Source: Cunninghamia lanceolata (lineage: Eukaryota > Streptophyta > Pinopsida > Cupressales > Cupressaceae). Taken from it: DNA of 64,000 bases. Positions 23,843 to 34,478 of this stretch are shown piece by piece. The notes below the pieces were generated by a model. The model did not search any database and was not told the origin of the DNA. It saw nothing but the letters and a program-made list of their open reading frames with translations. The stretch is taken from assembly GCA_027924645.1 (NCBI GenBank), contig BSBN01000297.1, positions 5,704,001 through 5,768,000 on the forward strand, written 5' to 3'. The translations under genes were made by a program, and so were the position numbers. Numbering within the stretch: position 1 is the first letter of the stretch; every line of letters begins with the position of its first letter.

Positions 23843-25068
23843 CTGGTGAATGCCCAGCAGGGTTAGACAGAGCCAAGAGAAGGTACTTTAGACTGCAGTC
23901 TATCCCGTATGCCCTAATCAATGGCATCCTTTTCTGGAAAGATCTTAATGGTGTATTATTAAGATGCATTGATGAAACTCAGACCGACAAGGTGCTGCAG
24001 GAGTTCCATGATGGAACAGTAGGGGGTCATTTTGCCCCAAGGACTACTACCTGGAAGATAATGAGAGTAGGATATTATTGGCCTAGCTTATTTAAAGACG
24101 CCCATGCATGGGCGAGGAAATGTGTGAATTGTGTCATTTTTGCAGTCAAGGAAAGGTTGCCAGCTCTACCTCTGCAGCCAATTCAAGTCAAGAAACCATT
24201 CATGAGGTGGGGTATTGACTTTGTAGGCCCCATTAATCTACCTTCCAGTGTAGGCCACAGGTGGGTGCTCATAGCAACTGACTACTTCACAAGATGGACT
24301 GAGGCAGTGGCCCTAAAGGAATCCAATGAAAGTGCTATGTTGAACTTTTATGGTGATCTGGTAGCTAGATTTGGGGTTCCTGAATCTATCATCTCATACA
24401 ATGCACTGGCTTTTGTTGGGTTAAAAATAACTGACTGGGCTATGAGGAATGGGATTTATTTGGGCACTTCATCAAATTATTACCCTTAGGGTAATGGCCT
24501 GGCTGAGTCCACATACAAAAACCTCATAAGGATCATCAAGAGAACCATGGAGGACAACCAGAGGACTTGGCATACTAATTTGAAATCTGCCTTATGGGCA
24601 GATAGAATAACTCCTAAGAGGTCCATTGGGAACTCTCCATATATGCTTTTTTATGGAAAGGAGGCAAGATTGCCTGAATCTGTAGAGCTGCCAGCTCTTG
24701 ACATTATGAACCAGCTAGAGATGTTTGAAGAAAGGGATCCCATGGCAGTTAGATATGCTCAGCTCATGGAGCTTGAGGAAGTCAGAGACAAGGCTAAGAA
24801 GGTTATGGAGAATCATCAGTTTCAGGCCAAAAGAAATTTTGATAGGAAGGCCACCCCAAGAAGCTTTAAGGAGGGTGATTTGGTGCTCAAGTGGGATGAA
24901 CTGAAGAGCAGGCCAGGGAAGCACTCCAAATTCAATTCCATGTGGGGTGGCCCATTTCTCATCGCTAAATGCAAGGAGCACAATGCGTTTCAGTTGTCAA
25001 GTATGGACGGACAAAAGTTGCCTATCCTAGTTAATGGGATACATCTTAAGAGATGTTTTGAGGTTTGA
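23843..25068 (+). pseudogene. Integrase of element 3
   Basis: Inserts the DNA copy into the genome. The N-terminal part, beginning near TGECPAGL, runs to the zinc-binding HHCC set (FHDGTVGGH... ending CVNC at about 24121-24132). The core has GIDFVG with the first catalytic aspartate. The second is tyrosine in SYNALAF (codon 24397-24399, residue 136 counting from 23992). GNGLAES carries the glutamate. A TAG at 24487 breaks the core just before it. The C-terminal part (NFDRKATPRSFKEGDLVLKW, WGGPFLI) is a GPY/F-like module. Loss of the second aspartate would abolish strand transfer in this copy. Confidence 0.92.
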
Positions 25069-25357
25069 ATGCTCTGTAAATTAGTAGATTAGGTCTCTAT
25101 GTTTTTAATAAGTGTTACTGCACAATAGTTTAGATGCTTTTGTTTTCCCTAAGTGTTGTCTAGCACAGTTGGTGGGTTGATGTCAGCATTTTGTTTGGCC
25201 CCTGGTCTTTCTATGTCCTTCATTGCTATAATGCCAGGTTTCAAGATTAGAATGTTTGTCAAGGCACTTCCATTTTCTTTTGACTCCATGCCCAATGAAA
25301 GTATAAGGTCACTGATGTCATGTTTAGCATGCAAACATCCCATAGAAGTCACCAAAT
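25069..25357 (+). other. 3' untranslated block before the 3' LTR of element 3
   Basis: No gene. From TGACTCCATGCCCAATG (25281) to the LTR start it matches 46744-46821 of element 4, ending AGAAGTCACCAAA just before TGTTGACC. There is no clean polypurine tract next to the LTR; this conserved block may stand in for it. Confidence 0.7.
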
Positions 25358-27787
25358 TGTTGACCCATTTTTTACTCTGTTCAGAGCCAAATGGTCCACT
25401 TGGCATTTTCCCTAAAAATCCCTTGAAGAGGTCCCTATAAAGCAAATGCCAAATTTCCCAGTAGGCCTTGCCTAGAAAACCTGACCATTGTGAAGAGCTT
25501 GAAAAAATAGGCAGGTTTGCTTTTTATAATACCTTGAAATTCGACCAAATAAAGAAGTTATCCATGGTCAAAGTTTGGTCAAACATACAGATGCATTTGG
25601 AGGGCTTGAAAATCTCTATCGGCCTTAAGAAATGTTGAAAAATTTAAGTTTTATGCATTTTTTGAATGTATATCAAGCTAGGGAAAGACATATACATTTT
25701 GGGAATCTTTTGCAACTTCCCAGGAATATTCTGGGTTTGTATATTGGTGATATACAAGTAAAGATGCAAGCGAAACATACAATGTATAAGATGCATTCTA
25801 GGGATATTCTTTCCAAGATTCCGCGGTTGCATGTCGAAGGCTTGTATATTGCTTTGTATGTTCGCAATATACAAGAGAAAGTATACAAGGGAAGCATACA
25901 TTGCGGGCATATTCCTCAAGATTCCCTCTTTGTATGTCGGCGAGTTTATATATTGTGTTGTATATTCGACATACAAAGCCCCAATGTACATTTGCTACAG
26001 TGCTGCGGGGAAATATACAAAGGTTGCTGCAAAAAGGATATACAAAGGCATTTGTATGTTGCCAAGATACAGGAGGTGGGGTCCACAATATACAAGAGCT
26101 TTTGTATATCAGCGATATACAAAGTAAACATGCAAGTCAAGATGTGCAAAGGCAAAAAGGTAGTGTCATGTACATTCAAAAGATGCTACAGTGGTTTGTA
26201 TATGCAGTTGTATATTTGCATATATAAAAGTTAACATACAAACCCAGACCCGATTGCATTTTTCAATGGTTTCATAAAGAGTTTCAGGTCCGCGGCTTGT
26301 ATATCGGTGTTGTATATGTCGATATGCAAGCAGAAGATACACAAAGGAAAAATGCAGTTTTCCAGTACCACCAAAAACAGACCAACTCAATGGCAAATCA
26401 GGAGGTGCCATGTGGTAGTGGCGGATGCATATACAAAGGCTCTTGCATATGAAAGGCAGTTTCAAATGCTTTTTGAGAGCGATTGCAGAAGCCTTTTGGC
26501 TCCAAAATGCGGAGATACATACAAAGTTTTGAAAGCATGCAAAGTTAGGATCTGAGGTATTTTCAGAGGGCAATATATACATAGATGCATAAGTGATATA
26601 TATAGGTAGTTGACCAGATCTTTGACCGCCGATATCTTCCCCATTTCAGCAAATTTTGACATGCTATAAGAGGCAAAAATGCTTGTTTTTGCCTCCTCTT
26701 TCATTTGAGCAAATTTTTTTGGGGAACTTTCCAATTTTCATTTTCATGATTTGGCTTTGCATATTTTGGGTCAATTGGATGTTTCAGCGGCCTCCTTAAA
26801 GTTTTGAGGGGTTTTTTCTCCTCACAGTGGCTCCGGTTGGTGGATTTCTGTAGGTGCATTCATGGCGTATGGGCTCTTTGTCTCGCAGGACCAATTTCTA
26901 TGCGTTGGACAGCGACTTTGGGGGTTGCTTCTCCATCCCTGTCCTATCTCATGTCTTAGCTGCCATTTTCTGCATTTTCTCCTGGCGACAGCATGGCCCC
27001 TGTCCCTTCGCCATGCCTCTACCTATACTCTCCTGCTGCTGGCATTTATGGCCTCGGTTCTGTGAATGAGCGACTCCTTATTTTCTGGTAGGAATCTGAC
27101 CTATAAGTAGTGTAAAATCTCTTTTAAAAAAGGGCAATGGTATTTTTGGGGCTATTACGCTGCCGAATTCCTTTTGTAGTCAGTCCATTTTAGTGTAACT
27201 ATAAGGATAAGGGAATGTGACTCACTGTGCCTGAATCTAGCCTCTGCTGTCTTCCTTTACCCACCAATGAGTGCAATTAGCTAAATGGGTGTAATTCTAC
27301 TATGAAATGTTCTGCATTGTAATAGTTTTCTGGGCCTTCATGATTAATAGATGCTGATTTTTGCCTCTTTTATCTCTAAATTTTTGTGTTTCATTTGAAG
27401 TTTTAGTCTATTCTGTGGGTAAAACGGCCCCTCTACAGGTTTAGCTTTCATATCGAAGCCTCAAACCAGCCTTAAATATGTGTAAATCTTTCTTCAGTAG
27501 CGAAAGAATCATTGTTGTGTTCACACTATGACCACCATCTCTCACTAAATCTGGTGTATCGCTTCTTTTTTCCCTTCAGTTCCCCTTCTAACTCTTTCCC
27601 TTGCAAGCTTTTAGCACTAGATTTAGTATCATCACTCTAAGTAATAGGCTTGGAGCAAGGAACCAGCCTTCTCTGGAGGTCTAATCTCATAACGCAAGGT
27701 CCCACACTTTGAGATAATTCCAATGTTACTCCAAGTTGCATGCGGTGTCACAGCTGCATGCGAAGGGTGCAAATCTGGGTGATAACA
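25358..27787 (+). repeat. 3' LTR of element 3
   Basis: 2430 bp, TGTTGACCCA to GTGATAACA, followed by ATTAC. It carries the same GTATAT hairpin array as the 5' LTR (about 25740-26530). The frame at 25632-26234 that reads through it is a by-product of those repeats. Confidence 0.93.
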
Positions 27788-28687
27788 ATTACTATATATT
27801 TAACTTTAGCTTTGCATTTAAATTTATTTTAATGTAGGAATAAGCCAAACCATAAATCAACACTTCTAATTTAAATAACCCCAAAATACCAAATAGTACC
27901 TGACCACTATGCATCATCGAAAGCATGACCACGACAATAGATACAAACTATCATGCCTATTCTGACGACACTAACTAGGTAAAAAACTAAATACTCTTCC
28001 TCTTCAAGGATGATGACTGAGCTAGGGGACCAAGTGCTATCTCTAATCAACTAATCCATTAGGTTTAAGGTACGCTTAGACCTGCCAATTCAGGTGGAGA
28101 CATAACCGAGTACCTATTCACTCAAGCATACCAATTAGAGCACAAATTTTTAATAGCCGAAGCACTTGGAAAGGAACTCTAACATTTGTATCTCATTCCC
28201 GTATGTCTCCCATACATTCAATGGTATGATGTCGCCCTTTTCACTTATCCTAAAAATGTGTTACTGTATCACCTAACTATCCAAATAAATCTTTACATAA
28301 TAAGAATAACATAACAATATGCATCATACCCATGAAAGTACTAATAGAAGCTTATGTTTTGTCTTCATCTTCAGGTTCCTTAGCCAAACTACCTACACAA
28401 CCAATGTGAATATGGAGGGGCACTATAGAAATCCTTACATTTTCACTAGATTTTGCCTTGTCATCTATCTAGATTTGCATTATAGGTGTGTTGTGAAGGA
28501 TATTGTTGCATTATTGGATTTATATTGATCTTATTATTCACTGCCCCTCATCAATTTCCTTACAACACTTCTTCTTTTAAGTATTTGCATTGAAAAAAGT
28601 GAAAAATCAAGCATTTTAGATCTTAAACGTATCTTGTTCCTAGGGTTTGTTCTGATAATTTTTGCATTGAGTGTTGTATGCTTTTGC

Positions 28688-30896
28688 ATGAGTCCTATAA
28701 CCCAATGTCCTAATAGAAATATCCCTTTAAGGAGAAGTATCAGATTAATGGGTTCTAGTTTCCCTGAAAGCAGCAATATTTCTACCTTAGAAAATCCATT
28801 AAACACCTTCTTTAGAAAAGGAGAGACACAAATTTTGCAAGATATTATACCTCCTACAACTACAATGGAATAACAAACATTTCATGATGTTGAGGACCCT
28901 ATTGATGTAATAACACATGTACCTAATGGGCAAATAAACAAACTTGATAAGGAACTAGACGATTATCAAGCATTTATAGAAAATGAAAGGATAGCGGACG
29001 AAGCTATACCTGCAACTCATAACATAAGAGAGTTGATAAAAGGAAAAGATGGTCTTAATGCAATTTGAGGCTTAAGGCATATAGTGCATCATAATGTTAT
29101 GTCGATGACTAAATGTGCGAATGTTATTAATAATCTATCATCACTATCTCATACATAAGTATTGGCACCTATACCAACTCCTAGAATGTTTACATTTACA
29201 TCAATAATTTTAACTACTAATACAAAATTCTTGTAGTAATGCTACCACTGGTATTGGAGTATCTAATGGTAATAATTCACAAAATTACAAAGCTTTGGGA
29301 TTCAACTATCAAAACTTAGCACCTAAGGTGACTTATCTTATGAATACTCACTCTCAACCACCATTCAATCCCACTTATTCTCAACCACCTCTTACATACA
29401 ACTATTCTCAACCACATTTTGTTTCCACTCACAATCAATCTCCTCAAAATGTCATGCACACAGCTTCTAATTCTCAAACCTCATCTCCCAATGATGTCCT
29501 AAACCAACTCTTACAAGGCATGACTTCTTTACAACAAAACGTGACAAGATTGACAAATTCTTTGCAACATAATGTACCAACTTATCATGCCTATAATCCT
29601 CTATCTTATGCTATTTTGAGAACTCCTATGCCTGAGAAGTTTGAAACTCCTTGCTTTGAAAAATATGGTGGAAAAGGTGATCCTAATAATCATGTGGCAG
29701 CATTCACAGCTATGTGTAGTGATTTTTACTTTGAAGAGGACTTGTTAGCAAAATGTTTCTCACGATCTCTCAAAGATACGGCTTTAGAATTGCTCTTTCC
29801 CTCCAAACTCAATACACTCTTTCTTGCAGCTAGTTGATCAATTCTTACAACATTTTCAAGAAAACATTGGACATCAAGTCTCATTGATTGATTTAGTTCA
29901 TTGCAAACATGGTCCGAAAGAAAAGTTAACCAAGTTTATTAGTCCGTATCAATCTCTTTTGCACAAATTCAATATCAGATGAAAGATGAGGATGTTCAAA
30001 AGGTATTTATTACAAATCTACAACCTAACATCTATGATAAGATTCTCTCGATGAAGTATAACTCTTTTCAACATTTATGCACCACCCTTTGTGATTACCA
30101 ACTTTCTTCTAGTCAATATGAAAACCAAAACTCATCGGCTTAAGTTGGTCAATCCACAAATGGACCTTCACAAAAAAAAATTAAGAGGAATAATAAGAGT
30201 TTAATCAAGGTTAATGGACAGAATTCAAACAATTTTTCACAAGTTTCTGCTATCACTAACCCAAAGAGGATAGCGTTTTAGAATCGACAACAACAAAGAC
30301 AATTCACTTTGATATCTGACTCCTTATATTCTATCATGAATCAAGTTGTGAGTAACAACCTCTTGAAGCTTCCTTTGATTAAATCATTGGATCCTAGTAG
30401 AATGCAAGGACCTTATTTTGATGTTAATGTTTTTTGTCATTACCATCGGCAACAAGGACATGATACTAAATGATGTATGCATCTTAAACATGAAATATAA
30501 GACCTCATTAATTTGAATGTTATACAGGTATCTAGTCTGAATGACAATGGAAATAAGTCAGTTGCTCCTCTGAATCAAAATTTATAGATATTTACTAATC
30601 CCTTTCCTAAGCATACTGATAACAACATGATGTAACAAAATACAGTAGAAGTAGAAGATGACTATCTTGAGTATGATGAAATAATTGGTATGATAGAAGT
30701 GGATAAGGAAAAATTTGATAATTCACCTCATCCACGAAGAAATGGTATTTATGTTGAGGTTCCTCCTCCATTATCCCTTCAAGGATCGGGAGATAACCAA
30801 AATGCATTAGAAAGGCAAATAGAACAATTGAAACAAGAGATTATGACAAAAGAAAAGATTGATAAGGTGCAAGATAGCCCTCACTACAATAAATGA
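28688..30896 (+). pseudogene. gag: Gag of element 1, broken
   Basis: Particle-forming protein of the gag-only element. The clearest part, 29295-29837, has a Pro/Gln/Ser-rich N-terminal region and then the gag core FETPCFEKYGGKGDPNNHVAAF and SRSLKDTALELLF. The core continues in another frame (LVDQFLQHFQENIGHQVSLIDL, from about 29827) and, after a further shift near 29980, as VFITNLQPNIYDKILSM. A C-X2-H-X4-H-X4-C knuckle (CHYHRQQGHDTK...C) is at about 30440-30480 with a stop inside. At least three frame changes and several stops show it is dead. The start at 28688 is a guess. The family resembles Tat-type gag. Confidence 0.75.
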
Positions 30897-32495
30897 ATTC
30901 AACAAAATAAGAAATCAAAGGATCAAAAAAGAATAAGATGATTATCATCAGCAAGAAATAACAGTGGTTCTCCACCTCATAAGCAACAAAAGATTTCAAA
31001 TTTACAAGGATTTGGGAAACAAGCACTGCATGAACTCTCTAAAGAACAATATAATATGAACCATTTAGACTTCACACAAAACTTGATGGAGCATCTTTCT
31101 AAGATGCTCACAAGTCACAAATTCTAGTATGGGCATATCAATAGATAAGTATTTCTAACCCTTTACCTCTGTGATGTGCTTCCCCCATGATGTGTTATGT
31201 GTTGTTTAGATCTCCTTAGATGACTCTTGATACTCTTGTAAGGTCAAGGATACTGGGAGACCACCTCTATTGTGACCCTTCTTCTATTTGTATCATTAAT
31301 CTTCTATCTTGCTTCTCCTCTATTTTCATTATTGTGTGTTGTGTCTTAGGGGTATAGCATTGCGGTTGGTGACCTGGGGGTACCTTCCTACATGATAACT
31401 TTAAGGCACTTGTTCTCATCTTTTGATTTCTTTTTTACCTTGTTCTAGTGGTTCCATCCAGTTGGCAAATGATGAAAAACAAATAATACTAATACAAACT
31501 ATGTGTCTCTTCAGTAAGCAAAGAAAAAATGGATCTAGTCCATACATGACGATGGGGTTGATATATATTATCTGACACTTGGCTAGTAGAATCACTCCGT
31601 GTGATATTTTGATTATGTCTTATATTTTCTAACAAACCATAGCAATATAGCTTCTCTGTGCACTTGTTTATCTTGGGTCTCTCCTTGCTTACACTTGGTT
31701 TTGAGATCTCTACAGTATAGCCCCATGGTTATACTCAGTTTCTGAATATGTAGTATAGCCTTGGCTCTTGATGTGATTATGTTTATGCATTGCTTTTATC
31801 ATGTGATGTGGTTATTATCTTAGAGAAATATTTCTAACCACTCTTCTTGTAGGAAATTATGTGTTTGTGGGAACATTCGGTGATCGTAAAGTACATGTCA
31901 CCTTTGGGGGCATGGGCTTTGCGAGAGCTCTTGTTCCCTTGTGTGTTTTTTCTCTACCTTAAAGTGCTTGATATCAGTACATGATATCAACCACCTTAAG
32001 GTGGGGGCATATAAGTAAGTTGTTTGATGATTTTGGTACTAATGAAGCATGTTTATAACCCCTCTATGGAGGCGGGATGTTGTATCTCCACGTGAGTGCA
32101 CATCTTTATTTTATATTGCAAGAAAAAAATCCCTCTCTAGAGGCAGGTTATCATGCATATCCTTTTATTTTAAGCCCTCTTTAGAGGTAGGATACCATGC
32201 ATATCCTTTTATTTAAATCCCTCTGTGGAGGCGGGGATGGTATATCTCTTGAGCTAGTGCACATCATTTTTATTTCAAAAGTCCTTTGAGTAGGCATGAT
32301 TGGTGTATCCTCCCTTAAGCATGTCTTTGGCAGTTGTTGTGGCATAAGCCCAACCATTATGTGTGCCTGTAATATGCCTAAGATAGTGGGGGCTTAGCAA
32401 TAAGTTCCTTCCATCGCCTTGTTCACCGTCTTTTAGATGTATAGTATGTCTTTGGCATATTATGTGGTGCTCATGTTTTTAATGTCTCTTTCGCA

Positions 32496-32705
32496 TGTTT
32501 GTTCCCAAGTATAGTCCAAAGAGCATGTTGAAATGCCCCTCCTATGCTTTGGGATTTGTATGACGTGTTTGTTTTCAAGTGTAGTCCAAAGAGCGTGGAA
32601 ACATACCCCTCCTACACTCTGAGATTTGTATTGCGTGTCTATTGCCCCATATGTAGTCCAAAGAGCATGCAAAAATGTCCCTCCTACATTTTGGGTTGTG
32701 TGTTG
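32496..32705 (+). repeat. Three tandem 70-bp repeats
   Basis: Units start at 32496, 32566 and 32636. Each has TAGTCCAAAGAGC, a CCCCTCCTA-type block and a TTTG..ATTTGTAT-type end. Element 0 keeps the last part of this region only, so the copy number differs between family members. Confidence 0.85.
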
Positions 32706-33017
32706 CATTTTTACTTTCCACGCATCTACATCTACATTCATTTATATATATGAAAATAAAAAAGAAATAATCACTACATTCACTCTATTTATCATGTTTT
32801 GCATGTCTTCAATATTGTCTTATTTGTGTTTTGCATGACTATTACTATCGTCTTCGTGTCTTGCATGACTATTATTGTCTTCTCTATGTTTGGCGTGTTT
32901 GTGATGTGTTTTCTCTAATGTCTCTTTGTGTATGCATTAGTTTCAAGTGCCTGGCATGTTTGTTGTGTTTTGACCATACTTTAATGCATGTATGGGCCTT
33001 GTGTTCATGCATACATT

Positions 33018-33032
33018 AAAGTGGGGGCTAAA
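33018..33032 (+). other. Polypurine tract of element 1
   Basis: AAAGTGGGGGCTAAA, directly before LTR start TGTTATGTTG; identical to 1171-1185. Confidence 0.75.
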
Positions 33033-34478
33033 TGTTATGTTGTAAAATGTCCCCCTAGGACTTTTCCCTCCTATGTTTAGCTCATGGGTCCCTTTTTTGC
33101 AACTTACATGTTCATTTTAACTCCTAGAAGAAAATGGCTTGAAACCCATGTCAAATGGGGCTTGAGGGACATTGTGGCATTTGATCCCATCCGAAAATAG
33201 GACCTAACGACTTGGGTGCTGGCACCCTAGTCCTGCCCTATTTTAGATAGGTCCCAAATTTGAATGTCAGTTATGTGACCATTAGAAGGTTTTGTTGCCA
33301 ACATCTTAAGTTTGAATTATGAAATGTAAAGTGGGAATGCATATATAAGCATGTTTAGGGTTTCATTTTTAAATTAGAAGATGATTATGAACTTTTGGTG
33401 AGCTTATGATTTTAGAGCATTTAAGATATTCATTGTTGCAGAGTAGAATATTGTTGTTGTGTTTGTGATTGTAGATTTAGCTTCATCTCCTCATGTGTTG
33501 AAGGATTTTCATCTACATGAGAGCTACACCATCCGAGGTGGTATCTATTTGTGTTTGAATCATTTATCAATTTGTTTTTACCTCTATCCCACAGGGAGAC
33601 GTACTCTTTATCTAACAACAGTGTTTGAAAGACTTGAATGTCCTTTCAGGGCTTGACTAAGGAAAGATCCTAAACACCACAACACCCAACCACAATCCTT
33701 GTGATTGCAAGTTATAGGTATCAGATTTCATGGAGTGGAGTTGCACAGAAATGTTGCAGAAGATAAGGATTATGGATCTAGCAGAAAGAAGCAACCTAAT
33801 GCACTTTTGGGACTAGGGCACTAGTGGTAAACTCCTCTAAGGTTGCTGACATACAAATCTCTATGATAATGATAATTAGCATCAGAGGAAGTCCTAACAT
33901 CATGAGGAATATCTTGCCTTGGACTACTATGCGCGCTCCAGTGTCGTCCTCATCTTCTGTAACAGAAACAGACAAAACAATGATCATCAGTGTCGTAAGG
34001 AGTCTGGAACCCCTTGAAGAAAACACTACATTGGACTAGGGCACAAGCCACAAAGTCCCCAAATATTCTGCATCATGAACTTTGAAAAATGGTCAGTAAC
34101 TAATCCTTGTCTACTGTCTTGGTCTACGAGCATTTGTTGTAATTTATCAATTTGCTTACAATTTTGCATAATTAGGATTTTGAGCATTTAATTAATACAT
34201 TAATTGATAATTTCTAAATTTCCACATCATTACAGGTGACACCCTAACCTATAGGAGAATCCTCTTGCAAAAGTTGTGATTTAACTCAGTTGAAATGTCC
34301 TTGAATGTTTGTAGTGAAAGGAGGATCTAGCAAATCAATCCCATCATCCCTCTTTTCCTATATATATATATAATAGAATGAAGAACATATTTGTATTTCA
34401 AAATAAAATTAACTATAGAATAGAAAAATAATCATCTTAACAACACCATCAAAAAATTACTTTCTCACACATGTCTGT
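33033..34478 (+). repeat. 3' LTR of element 1, left part
   Basis: Begins TGTTATGTTGTAAAATGTCC and follows the 5' LTR to TTTCTCACACATGTCTGT, where element 4 starts. In the 5' LTR the matching point is 5298, so about 297 bp should resume right of element 4. The extra about 557-bp insertion of the 5' LTR is absent. Confidence 0.75.

Larger units (their letters stand above)
16468..27787 (+). mobile_element. Element 3: Ty3/gypsy retrotransposon, near full length, decayed
   Basis: An 11.3-kb element with LTRs of 2414 and 2430 bp, ends TGTTGACC...GATAACA, and a 5-bp duplication ATTAC (16463-16467 and 27788-27792). The empty site is visible in the other LTR of element 2 at 10436. The interior (18882-25357) encodes, in order, gag, protease, an archaeal-type RNase H, reverse transcriptase, a second RNase H and integrase. 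In the first 143 bp of the LTRs I count nine differences, eight of them transitions, so the insertion is not recent. All genes carry stops or frameshifts. The gag-pol motifs are Tat-like, but the position of the first RNase H before RT sets it apart from element 6. Confidence 0.93.
8010..28426 (-). mobile_element. Element 2: non-coding LTR element with 3-kb LTRs (LARD type)
   Basis: Two direct copies, 8010-11074 and 14052-28426 (the second split by element 3), flank a non-coding interior of about 2.98 kb. AGAAA occurs at 8005-8009 and 28427-28431. The LTR ends are TG/TGTACA-like on the left and CACTACA (CACTAT in the right copy) on the right. A tract reading TTTTAGGTGGGGAGGA on the minus strand abuts the LTR at 11074, which makes the minus strand the sense strand. 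No gag or pol motif is seen, as in large retrotransposon derivatives. The exact outer edge of the left LTR is less certain than the other ends. Confidence 0.6.
14052..28426 (-). repeat. Right (5') LTR of element 2, split by element 3
   Basis: Runs 14052-16467, then resumes after element 3 at 27793 (the duplicated ATTAC lies at 27788-27792) and ends at 28426. Without the insertion it is about 3.05 kb, close to the 3.07 kb of the left copy. It starts TGTACACAAGTTCC, a weak match to the left copy's TGACAGGAATATCC, and the match becomes clear from CCAATTCTTTAGCG. Confidence 0.7.
30897..33032 (+). other. 3' internal tail of element 1, no pol
   Basis: After gag there is about 2 kb with no protease, RT or integrase motif in any frame. 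It matches window start 1-1185 from 31717 onward. It contains a CCTCT..GAGG tandem array (about 32057-32300) and a clean three-unit 70-bp repeat (32496-32705). Confidence 0.65.
3276..34478 (+). mobile_element. Element 1: gag-only LTR retrotransposon, split by elements 2 and 4
   Basis: The 5' LTR is 3276-5595, the leader 5596-8009, the gag region 28688-30896, the tail to 33032, and the 3' LTR begins at 33033. Element 2 is inserted between 8009 and 28427 with duplication AGAAA on both sides. Element 4 interrupts the 3' LTR at 34479, so the last about 297 bp of that LTR lie right of the window. No PR, RT or INT is found between gag and the 3' LTR. This fits a terminal-repeat retrotransposon with gag only (TR-GAG), which would have needed enzymes from another element. 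Joining left and right parts into one element is an inference from the duplication, the shared LTR and the order of parts. Confidence 0.65.
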
